The notes below the pieces were generated by a model. That model did no database searches. It saw only the letters and a program-made list of their open reading frames with translations, and was not told the DNA's origin. A DNA stretch of 29,439 bases from a virus: IMG/VR virus record IMGVR_UViG_3300032304_002195, positions 1-29,439 of that record; one strand, written 5' to 3'. Positions 17,001 to 23,589 of this stretch are shown one piece after another. Position 1 is the first letter of the stretch; each line of letters begins with the position of its first letter. The translations under genes were made by a program, and so were the position numbers.

Positions 17001-17014
17001 TTATATATTAAAAA
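17001..17014 (-). promoter_or_regulatory. Candidate phage promoter box TTTTTAATATATAA
   Basis: It ends 6 bp before ATG 16994 and overlaps the stop codon of the previous gene. If it is a -10 element, the transcript would be leaderless or nearly so. Confidence 0.35.
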
Positions 17015-17240
17015 AAAATACTTTTTTTGCTTTATTTATAAATATTTTGAACTTATTAAGATCGTGATTTTCTTGAGCTCCTTTTTTAGCATCATCTAAC
17101 GTAGTATAATATCCAATAGGCTTTTTATTAAGGAAAAGACACCAAGAATTGTCAAATTCTTCATATTGAATATGGAAATCCCCTTTATAGGATTTACTTG
17201 CTTTGTAACCGTAACTTTTTACTTCCCATTGTATCTTCAT
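17001..17240 (-). CDS. Small hypothetical phage protein, 79 aa
   Basis: Single small domain of unknown role. The pattern (WEVKSYGYKASKSYKGDFHI, then WCLFLNKKPIGYYTTLDDAKKGAQ) is beta strands followed by a helix with DDAKKGAQ. It resembles small proteins common in phages that read W.L.F......IG.f.tLddAK..A. It lies 3 bp after the 17244 gene and 6 bp before the 16476 gene, in the same operon. Confidence 0.65.
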   Translation of the reverse strand: MKIQWEVKSYGYKASKSYKGDFHIQYEEFDNSWCLFLNKKPIGYYTTLDDAKKGAQENHDLNKFKIFINKAKKVFFFNI

Positions 17241-17243
17241 AAC

Positions 17244-18098
17244 TTACATTTTAGTGGAAAATGACTCAAAAGTTTTTATTCTTGTTATATTCAATATAAC
17301 CTTAACTTTTGTAAATTTATTCATTTCATTTTCATTTACTTTAGTTATAATAAGTTCTGGTCTGAATTCAACTACATCTTCCTTTATAATATCCCTTAGA
17401 CCATTTTCTGTTTTTGTTAAAAGAACTTCTAGTGTGTAATTAATCTGTCTTGTTATTTCTAATGTATCCAGATCATCATCGAAGAAAAGTATTTTCCTAT
17501 ATCTTGTGATTTCTGTGTCAATAAACTTATCACCTTCTGTTCTATACCCAATTAAATGTTGTATTAAAAGTTTAATCTTTTTTAGCTTCGTGTCATTATA
17601 ATTTTGATTATAGAAATTGTCAGATATATAGTAATAACTTTTAATAGAAATACCATTTTTGTGGAGTATTTCATTAAGTTTTTCTATAAGAGTTTCATAA
17701 TTCTTTTTGGTTTGTCGTGAACATATTATATAAATATCATCAGTCCTATTCTTTAATAAGTTAATCATACCCATATTCAAATCAAAATCCAAATGGTCTA
17801 TGACACTTTTATTAAAGAACTCTTGTAAAGAAATAGCTAAATCTGATACATCAATCTTATTAGATTTACATTTAACTTTTATTTCATTGTAAAGTTTAGT
17901 AGGCAACCAATAAGTATTTCCATTGAATTGAATCTTATTATCCTGACTTCTATAGATGCCACTTCTGATTAAGTTAAAATCAGTTTTTGATATTTTTTTA
18001 ATAGGAATTGTTGGATTGTTTTTACTAACAACCCAGGCTTCATTTTTAACTATCAATAATGTATCTAAGTCTACAAAATAAGATTTTTTCTTAACCAT
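17244..18098 (-). CDS. HAD-superfamily-like protein with tag-like C-terminus, 284 aa
   Basis: Probable HAD-fold phosphatase or a binding derivative. It begins with a DxDT motif (YFVDLDTLLIV, D10 and D12). The run DDIYIICSRQ near residue 117 fits HAD motif II (Ser), and ILFFDDDLDTL near 207 fits the acidic motif IV. The substrate is unknown. The last residues, RIKTFESFSTKM, resemble the N-terminal tag of many neighbours (MKHIK.F..F) but sit at the C-terminus. It lies in the minus-strand operon after the 18118 gene, with a box TTAATATATAG 5 bp before its ATG. Confidence 0.62.
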   Translation of the reverse strand: MVKKKSYFVDLDTLLIVKNEAWVVSKNNPTIPIKKISKTDFNLIRSGIYRSQDNKIQFNGNTYWLPTKLYNEIKVKCKSNKIDVSDLAISLQEFFNKSVIDHLDFDLNMGMINLLKNRTDDIYIICSRQTKKNYETLIEKLNEILHKNGISIKSYYYISDNFYNQNYNDTKLKKIKLLIQHLIGYRTEGDKFIDTEITRYRKILFFDDDLDTLEITRQINYTLEVLLTKTENGLRDIIKEDVVEFRPELIITKVNENEMNKFTKVKVILNITRIKTFESFSTKM

Positions 18099-18103
18099 AA
18101 TGA

Positions 18104-18114
18104 CTATATATTAA
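18104..18114 (-). promoter_or_regulatory. Candidate phage promoter box TTAATATATAG
   Basis: It lies 5 bp upstream of ATG 18098. It matches the box before ATG 19599 in sequence and spacing. Confidence 0.35.
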
Positions 18115-18117
18115 TTT

Positions 18118-19599
18118 TTAAACCTTTGGTATAATTCCCCTAAATTTTGGGTTTATTTTAACCCAATTAGATAGGTCATATTTGAAACTATCACATCCAT
18201 AAAAAATATCTTCCATTTTAGTAACCTTACTAATATTCCATTTGGATATATCACAATTGAAGTTTTTACACCTTTTGAACATGTATTCCATATTCTTAAC
18301 ATTACTAACATTCCATTTTGATATGTCACAATTAAAGTATCTCCAACCATAAACCATATAACTCATATCAGTTACATTACTAACATCTAAGAAATTTAGA
18401 TCAGCATCATTTCCCATCTTATCTACTAAATGTTCAACTATTTTTTTTATGTTATTGTCATTTAATTTAGTATTTTTTACAATATTAATATATTTATCAA
18501 TAGGTATTGCTTTACCCCCACCAGAATTAAAGTAATCATGTTTTTGTTTATTATTGAACTTATTATAAATACTATTATCAAAATTAACATACTCATCTAA
18601 ACTATGAACTAGAAAGTCCAATATCGATTCGTTCTTCAAATCTACATTTGGTATAGTTCCGGTGTCTTCAAAAGTTCCCATTAATGCAGCGATTTGGTCT
18701 TCTAAATTATTACTAGGATTTACTTTTTCTGGATTATTGTAGTAATAATCATCTATTTCTTTATAAGAAAATATACTTTTATCTATTAACTTTAACCTAG
18801 AATTAAAGGATAATACTTTTTCATATGTTAAATCATTTTTAGTTTGGTTAATGATGTTAGTAAAGTCAAATTCACCTTTATTATTTAACATAACAACATT
18901 AATTTCGTTATTTTTATCAGGTGAGTTATAATCATAAATATACCATATATTATTTTTTCCTCCATAAACATAACTTCCATACATAACGGGTCCAGTTATA
19001 CAGAAACTGGTTTTTTTACCTAATAGTTGACTATCTCTAAGAGAGTTAACTCTAAAAACCTTTATATTACCATTATCATATTCTGCAACTGGTTTTAACC
19101 CTTCTAGATTTGGATTTATTTTGGTTCCAGGATTTCTTTTATTATACAACTCGGTATATAATTCATGAAGTTTTAAAATGAATTTATCTTCATCACTTAT
19201 TAATGATTTTAAAATACTTTTTAATTTATCTTTGTTGTCACTTGAATTAATTAAATCCTTGTATTTATCAATATCATCTTTAATAAGTTCCTTATTATGT
19301 TTAAATTTAAACAACTCTGGTATATCCATTTCAGATTTAACACCGGTATTTTTAAGATTATCATAGACGGAATCCAAATATTTTAAATAGTCTTCATATT
19401 TACTTTTATATTTAAGTGCATTATTATCAGTACTTTTGGATACAATTTCTTTTAATTTATCCGAATAGTTCTTGTTAAACTCCTTGAATTGTTCATCAGA
19501 CAACTTATAGTTTCGTTGAACACCTTTTAAAAAGGATTCTACATTAAATTCGGCCTCTTTTATAAGCCTATATCCATTATAACTCTTTATATATCTCAT
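18118..19599 (-). CDS. Tagged protein with BspA-type leucine-rich repeats, 493 aa
   Basis: Possible head-packaged effector. The N-terminus MRYIKSYNGYRLIKEAEF has the tag, with I13-K14-E15|A16 fitting prohead protease. Residues about 20-150 are helical. Residues about 182-205 (FRVNSLRDSQLLGKKTSFCI) and the following GGKNNIWYIYDY belong to an 'lGk-T-[WF]C' type module that I have the impression recurs in large phages; its activity is unknown to me. Residues about 401-485 are DUF285/BspA-like repeats (LDVSNVTDMSYMV, FNCDISKWNVSNVKNMEYMF, and again with ISKVTKMED), a repeat class usually found in surface proteins that bind other proteins. The gene starts 11 bp after the TerL N-half stop. LRR identity is secure; the role is not. 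Confidence 0.72.
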   Translation of the reverse strand: MRYIKSYNGYRLIKEAEFNVESFLKGVQRNYKLSDEQFKEFNKNYSDKLKEIVSKSTDNNALKYKSKYEDYLKYLDSVYDNLKNTGVKSEMDIPELFKFKHNKELIKDDIDKYKDLINSSDNKDKLKSILKSLISDEDKFILKLHELYTELYNKRNPGTKINPNLEGLKPVAEYDNGNIKVFRVNSLRDSQLLGKKTSFCITGPVMYGSYVYGGKNNIWYIYDYNSPDKNNEINVVMLNNKGEFDFTNIINQTKNDLTYEKVLSFNSRLKLIDKSIFSYKEIDDYYYNNPEKVNPSNNLEDQIAALMGTFEDTGTIPNVDLKNESILDFLVHSLDEYVNFDNSIYNKFNNKQKHDYFNSGGGKAIPIDKYINIVKNTKLNDNNIKKIVEHLVDKMGNDADLNFLDVSNVTDMSYMVYGWRYFNCDISKWNVSNVKNMEYMFKRCKNFNCDISKWNISKVTKMEDIFYGCDSFKYDLSNWVKINPKFRGIIPKV

Positions 19600-19603
19600 G
19601 AAT

Positions 19604-19616
19604 CTATATATTAAAA
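19604..19616 (-). promoter_or_regulatory. Candidate phage promoter box TTTTAATATATAG
   Basis: It lies 4 bp before ATG 19599 and overlaps the end of the TerL N-half gene (stop 19611-19613). It may give the downstream genes their own transcript. Confidence 0.38.
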
Positions 19617-20111
19617 CTTAAAAAGTATATTATATAATGATATTTTTAACTTTTCTAAAAATGTTAGGTTTCTTTCCATAGACTTTATTGTGTAATATAA
19701 TATCCCAATTCTAACCTTTTCACCAGACTCTAGATTGACCAAAGTATTAAATGTAACACATTTACCAATCTGTCTTGAACCCATTAGTATACTGAATCTA
19801 TTTTTGGTATATAAATCCAGTATATTATATTGATAATCTCTCAATTTTATGTGTGATATGTTTCCTTCTTCAGTTTTTACTTTGCAGTATTTTTCAGCGA
19901 AATAATAAATGTCTTTAGAACATTTAACCCACTCTTGTATTTGTTCATCGGTCCACGCAAAGGTTATACCCGATCTTCTAACACCCACTTGGTTTTCAAA
20001 CCAAGGGTTTTCATAACGCTTAATAACAACACCATCATTTATTTTATTTGTTATTTCTTCTACATTCTTACTTGTAAAAACAAATCTTTTTTCTTCCTGT
20101 GCTTTAACCAT
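19611..20111 (-). CDS. Large terminase (TerL), N-terminal half fused to an N-intein, 166 aa
   Basis: Residues 1-117 are the start of TerL: ITFAWTDEQIQEWVKCSKDI, FAEKYCKVKTEEGN, HIKLRDYQYNILDLY, then Walker A GSRQIGK (111-117). These are the usual T4-type gp17 features up to the ATP-binding loop. At that point Cys118 begins an intein block A (CVTFNTLVNLESGEKVRIG), followed by a basic, helical tail (TFLEKLKISLYNILFKF) and a stop. The Walker A Thr is absent here and is supplied by the C-half at 14659. The two halves splice into about 708 residues. The gene overlaps the stop of the upstream probable small terminase by 1 bp (TAATG). This half alone cannot bind ATP normally. Confidence 0.95.
   Translation of the reverse strand: MVKAQEEKRFVFTSKNVEEITNKINDGVVIKRYENPWFENQVGVRRSGITFAWTDEQIQEWVKCSKDIYYFAEKYCKVKTEEGNISHIKLRDYQYNILDLYTKNRFSILMGSRQIGKCVTFNTLVNLESGEKVRIGILYYTIKSMERNLTFLEKLKISLYNILFKF
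19614..19760 (-). other. N-intein segment of split TerL intein (49 aa)
   Basis: It starts at the Cys118 codon directly after the Walker A Lys and carries only block A. It is longer than the 25-residue AceL-TerL N-intein because of an added segment, SMERNLTFLEKLKISLYNIL, which looks like the linker that follows block A in contiguous TerL inteins. The tail is basic, opposite to the acidic start of the C-intein. Confidence 0.9.
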
Positions 20112-20695
20112 TATTTTACATTTTTTATTAGATCATTTAAGTCCCTAACATTCATTATGGTTCCCTCTTGTTCCTTTGGATTTGATTCTTCCATTTTATC
20201 GGAAATATCTTTTAAACCTAAGTCTTTTCTAAGGTCTTTATACATTTTTTCCATGTCCGTTCTTTGATTTTGTGAGAACTTAATATTATCTCTCATTTGA
20301 GATATTGTTTGGTTCACCACTTCGTGCATACGAGCTGAGTTGTCTCCATTATCAATCTGTCTTAATTGAGTTATACAGTTTTTAACAGTCATATTTTGAA
20401 GAAACTTCATTTGAGCAAAAACATCAGCATCTTCTTTTACTCTTCTAACTATATAAGAGTGTGTTCTGATATTATTATCATCACCTAAAAATAAATCAGC
20501 CAAATGATTTAAATAATCATCAGCTTCTTCTTTTGTCTTATCTAGGTCAGAATCATAGTCATAGATTTCTATCTCACCAAGATCTGGCATATCCTCTGGA
20601 CTAGCCATATATTTTGTTATGTCCAAACTATTTTCATTGGTAACCCTTTCAAATTCAGCATATAGGTCATTTAATTTTTCCTTTTTGCTACTCAT
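20111..20695 (-). CDS. Probable small terminase subunit (gp16-like), 194 aa
   Basis: Likely DNA-recognition partner of TerL; called mainly from position and architecture. It directly precedes the TerL N-half with a 1-bp stop/start overlap (TAATG), as in T4-like gene 16-17 pairs. Size (194 aa against 164 in T4) and make-up fit: an acidic region at residues 30-65, a long central coiled coil (VKEDADVFAQMKFLQNMTVK, then VVNQTISQMRDNIKFSQNQR) and a mixed C-terminus (RDLNDLIKNVK). I see no clear helix-turn-helix. It is the first gene of the minus-strand operon; an AT-rich element (CTATATATAATATAAAA) lies about 18 bp upstream. Confidence 0.65.
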   Translation of the reverse strand: MSSKKEKLNDLYAEFERVTNENSLDITKYMASPEDMPDLGEIEIYDYDSDLDKTKEEADDYLNHLADLFLGDDNNIRTHSYIVRRVKEDADVFAQMKFLQNMTVKNCITQLRQIDNGDNSARMHEVVNQTISQMRDNIKFSQNQRTDMEKMYKDLRKDLGLKDISDKMEESNPKEQEGTIMNVRDLNDLIKNVK

Positions 20696-20774
20696 AATAT
20701 ATAATTATTATTTTATATTATATATAGGTTTAACCACTTTCCTTTTGTTTTTTGTTTATTTTATGTATTTTACT

Positions 20775-20811
20775 ATAAAAAAGTTGAGTCAGTTAAAAAC
20801 AACTGACTCAA
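20775..20811 (-). terminator. Terminator of the nucleotidyltransferase unit
   Basis: 11-bp stem TTGAGTCAGTT / AACTGACTCAA with a 6-nt loop (20784-20811), followed on the minus strand by CTTTTTTATAG. It lies 20 bp after the stop at 20831. Confidence 0.88.
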
Positions 20812-20830
20812 TCGAAATTTTAAATCCATA

Positions 20831-21943
20831 TTATTCAACAAGTCCGTAAAATTCGGATCTAATATCAATAAGTAGACTATTAACTAAGTTTGGATCAACA
20901 GAATTTGGTAAATTAGAATTGTCAAAAAGTTTACGTATTGATTTAATCATCAACTCACTCTCTTCTATAATGGTTTCTAAATTGACCTTTCCTTTCCTTA
21001 TAGATAATAAATATTCAGCGTCTGGCCTTTCTACAATAACTCCCAAACCTTCGGATATTTCTTTGGCCATACGTAGCAATCTGACGCAGTGCATCATATT
21101 CTTTCCATCAATCTTCTGATTATGTTCCTCAACATCAACCCATCTAGATTCATTTCTATTTTCTAACCATTCCGTATATGATTTATAATCTTTACAGTGC
21201 TGTGTATATGAGTCGCTGTTATAAACTATAGTACAAAATGGCGTTTCCCCTTTTGGTATTGATGATAGTCTAAGTTGATTTGACTTTTCCTCATCACCAA
21301 CTACTCCAAAATATCCCTTATTCGAATCCGAATCATAATATAGGGCGAAGCAGTTTTGCGCGTTTGGTATATTAACCGCTCCAATTTTAGAAATGTCCAA
21401 TTTATTTAATTCTACATATTCTCGGAATGGTTTGCTTTTTTCTCCATCTAATATGTAACAGAAATCTAAAATAGACTTCCTTACCATTCTATCATTTTCC
21501 CAGTTAACTTTTTTATTCTGTCCCTTTGCTTTTGAGATTTGTTGTACTCCATATCCACCAAAAGTGTTTGAACATTTTTTCGTTAAGAATTGGTCCTTTT
21601 TATCGAGTATCAAATCGAAAATTGGATCTTTATACATTATGAATTCATCTGGAGTATTTACAATCTCCAATATATTTGGGTTATTTTGTTCCAACAACTC
21701 CAAAAAACGACTAACTTCATAGAATACAGTATCATTTTTATCATCACTGATCTGTTCTTTATACCGATTACCTAGAATGTCCGATAGACTTTGTATATAA
21801 ATACCACAATAATCAGTATCGGAATTGGGTAAGTTCGTACCATATACTTGAGATCCCCTCATTACAATTAATATGGGTTGGGCACCATTTACTTTTGAAT
21901 TTACTAAATTTTCAAGTTTTTTTAGTTCTATTAAAAAAGACAT
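20831..21943 (-). CDS. RNA-repair-type nucleotidyltransferase (RlaP/YcgL-like, PF10127), 370 aa
   Basis: Pol-beta-superfamily nucleotidyltransferase. The signature is MRGSQVYGTNLPNSDTDYCG at residues 28-47, with G30-S31 and the metal-binding pair D42 and D44. Later conserved pieces include FGGYGVQQISKAKGQ near 128-142 and the helical MMHCVRLLRMAKEI near 295. The family is found in predicted RNA repair systems in bacteria and phages, often beside ligases and kinases, and may act on cleaved tRNA ends. The N-terminus has no capsid tag, so it probably acts in the infected cell. It lies 25 bp after the ClpS gene in the same unit. The fold is confident; the substrate is inferred. Confidence 0.85.
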   Translation of the reverse strand: MSFLIELKKLENLVNSKVNGAQPILIVMRGSQVYGTNLPNSDTDYCGIYIQSLSDILGNRYKEQISDDKNDTVFYEVSRFLELLEQNNPNILEIVNTPDEFIMYKDPIFDLILDKKDQFLTKKCSNTFGGYGVQQISKAKGQNKKVNWENDRMVRKSILDFCYILDGEKSKPFREYVELNKLDISKIGAVNIPNAQNCFALYYDSDSNKGYFGVVGDEEKSNQLRLSSIPKGETPFCTIVYNSDSYTQHCKDYKSYTEWLENRNESRWVDVEEHNQKIDGKNMMHCVRLLRMAKEISEGLGVIVERPDAEYLLSIRKGKVNLETIIEESELMIKSIRKLFDNSNLPNSVDPNLVNSLLIDIRSEFYGLVE

Positions 21944-21968
21944 ATTTTTTTGTTGTTAAATGATTTAA

Positions 21969-22247
21969 CTAGATCGACTCAACTGTACATGATAATTTTT
22001 TTGAGATAAGCTTTTCTTTAATCTTTGTTAATGATTCGTAATCTCCTCTTTTAACATCACACATACCAACGTAGTGAACAATGTTCGCACATTGACTTGC
22101 CTGTTGATAGGTATGTTCACAAATTGATATTAGACAATTTATAACATGATCAAAAGAATTATAATCATCATTATGAAGTATAAGAGCAAATGGCTCTGTT
22201 AGTTTTTCTTTAAGAATTGATTTTTTCTGTGACTTTGTTTTTATCAT
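21969..22247 (-). CDS. clpS: ClpS-like adaptor of the Clp protease, 92 aa
   Basis: Phage-encoded homologue of the ClpS adaptor, which binds N-degron substrates and hands them to ClpA/ClpC-ClpP. Residues 19-90 cover the whole ClpS core: EPFALILHNDDYNSFDHVIN, then CEHTYQQASQCANIVHYVG and a C-terminal LSCTVE. The N-degron pocket residues corresponding to E. coli N34, D35 and H66 appear as N26, D27 and H58. The pattern 'NDD.N.FDHVI..L...CEHT..QA.QCA.IVHY.G' is that of Bacteroidota ClpS, which suggests capture from the host. It has only a short N-terminal extension. TATAAATA lies 5 bp before its ATG. It could redirect host proteolysis or protect phage proteins. Confidence 0.92.
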   Translation of the reverse strand: MIKTKSQKKSILKEKLTEPFALILHNDDYNSFDHVINCLISICEHTYQQASQCANIVHYVGMCDVKRGDYESLTKIKEKLISKKLSCTVESI

Positions 22248-22251
22248 ATAT

Positions 22252-22758
22252 CTATTTATAGTTTTTATATATGGTTTTGTTCACAACATCCACCACAACA
22301 ACTTCCAATAGTTGTCTATCAGCCCATTCCCTAAACCTAGGAAGGTGTTCTTGCCTGTCATCATAAATGGTGAACCTTTCTGGTTTATGTTTTGCAATCA
22401 TCCTTTCAAACAATCTACATTTAAAGTAGAATGTATCGCCACCTGTGTTGCAATAAACCTCATCTACGTCAATGCCGTTCATTTCGAGAATATGTCTAAC
22501 ATACTTTTCCAATTTTAAAATTCTTCCAGTAGCTACAAATACGTGTTTGTTTGGGTCTGATAAATCCGCAACAATTCTTTTATAAGTCCATCCGTTTACA
22601 GGAAATTCTAAAAAATCAGTGTTCAAGCTTTCGGCTTGTCCCCACCAATCATTTCTTGGCCATTTCATACCAGATCTAAACTCCCATTGTTTAATTCCCT
22701 CATCTGGCCCAGGTGAGTGAATAAGAGTTTCATCGAAATCATAAGATACAAGTTCCAT
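22252..22758 (-). CDS. HAD phosphatase of the Swiss-army-knife RNA repair type (PF10307-like), 168 aa
   Basis: Probable nucleic-acid-end phosphatase. It begins MELVSYDFDETLIHSPGP with the HAD nucleophile pair D7 and D9 and T11. Motif II is VFVATGR (T77), a lysine follows at K113, and motif IV is IYDDR (D133, D134). All four HAD motifs are thus present. The early GPDEGIKQWEFRSG with W25 matches the RNA-repair HAD group. I use ATG 22758, not the upstream TTG. It lies 4 bp before clpS, and two genes away is an RNA-repair nucleotidyltransferase, so the unit may repair RNA cleaved by host defences. The family is likely; the substrate is inferred. Confidence 0.82.
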   Translation of the reverse strand: MELVSYDFDETLIHSPGPDEGIKQWEFRSGMKWPRNDWWGQAESLNTDFLEFPVNGWTYKRIVADLSDPNKHVFVATGRILKLEKYVRHILEMNGIDVDEVYCNTGGDTFYFKCRLFERMIAKHKPERFTIYDDRQEHLPRFREWADRQLLEVVVVDVVNKTIYKNYK

Positions 22759-22796
22759 ATATTTATATATATAATACAAATATAAACAAAAATACT

Positions 22797-23531
22797 ATGA
22801 AAAAAAATTTTGGAATAATTTCTTTGGTTGTTGCTGGTATTGTAATTTTTTTACTTATATTAAGTAATATTACTGGTTGTGAGAAACATCCCACAAAAGA
22901 AGAACAAAACGCAATGGCTAAAAAGGATTCTAGTTACTCTCAGATTAAAACAAAAGAAGAGGTGAAAAGGGATCTAGGAAACTCTGACTTAGGTAAAAAG
23001 TTCAAAGAAGTTGATAAAAGTGAAAAGGTTACTACCATTACAAAAACTGTAGTAAAGTATGTTCACGACACAACTGTTTTAACAAGAACAGTTTATATCA
23101 AAAAAGACAACTCTTTGGAGTTTAATGGTGTCTTAGATGATTCTATAACAAGGTTAGAAGTATCAAGCCATGTAAAATGGAAATATGATTCAATATCAAA
23201 AAATATAGATATTGATACAGCATTCACAAAATTAAACAAAATTGATTTTAAATTTGGAATAGGTCTTATAAAATCAATAGATGAAAGGGGATTTTACAGG
23301 GTGAGATCGAATGCTTATTATTTAAACCCAAATGGTGAATTTGGATCTATTATACCACAAAGTAAGTTAAGCCTAAAGACAAATGATATTATTATAGAGC
23401 CTAATAAACAAAAATCAAATTGGACGGTTACCTTAAGTCCTGTAAGCGTTGGATACTTCTTAACACCAAGTGGATTTGTTTTCGGGGTTGGTCCAAATAT
23501 TGGAATTTCTTATAGAATATTTGGTTGGTAA
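22797..23531 (+). CDS. Envelope-targeted protein with N-terminal signal, possible lipoprotein or spanin, 244 aa
   Basis: It starts with a basic tip and a hydrophobic segment (residues 6-26, IISLVVAGIVIFLLILS), then NITGC28, a weak lipobox. After that comes a charged, partly helical stretch (SYSQIKTKEEVKRDLG), a beta-rich centre and a C-terminus with alternating hydrophobic residues (WTVTLSPVSVGYFLTPSGF, FGVGPNIGISYRIFGW), like the end of an outer-membrane beta hairpin. Such a layout would fit a spanin or an envelope-anchored lysis or exclusion protein in a Bacteroidota host. The gene is divergent from the HAD gene, with 38 bp between starts, and is alone in its unit. Confidence 0.65.
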   Translation: MKKNFGIISLVVAGIVIFLLILSNITGCEKHPTKEEQNAMAKKDSSYSQIKTKEEVKRDLGNSDLGKKFKEVDKSEKVTTITKTVVKYVHDTTVLTRTVYIKKDNSLEFNGVLDDSITRLEVSSHVKWKYDSISKNIDIDTAFTKLNKIDFKFGIGLIKSIDERGFYRVRSNAYYLNPNGEFGSIIPQSKLSLKTNDIIIEPNKQKSNWTVTLSPVSVGYFLTPSGFVFGVGPNIGISYRIFGW

Positions 23532-23555
23532 AAATGAAAAAAATGAGTTTTCAAT

Positions 23556-23569
23556 CTTTATATATAGGA
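23556..23569 (+). promoter_or_regulatory. Candidate promoter box CTTTATATATAGGA
   Basis: It lies 20 bp before ATG 23590 and is almost identical to the box before the tail sheath gene at 8441-8455. Confidence 0.45.
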
Positions 23570-23589
23570 TATAAAAATTAATTAAAAAG

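Noticed and set aside
14224-20111. Explanation of the split TerL by a group I or II intron
   Set aside because: The halves are on opposite strands, so RNA cis-splicing is impossible, and both breakpoints carry intein sequence with Cys1 and His-Asn-Thr at the exact junction.
14224-20111. Explanation of the split TerL by an assembly inversion
   Set aside because: Each half is a bounded gene: the N-half ends in a stop 11 bp before another gene's start, and the C-half follows its own intergenic leader. Re-inverting the segment would not by itself create one continuous frame. Long reads should still confirm it.
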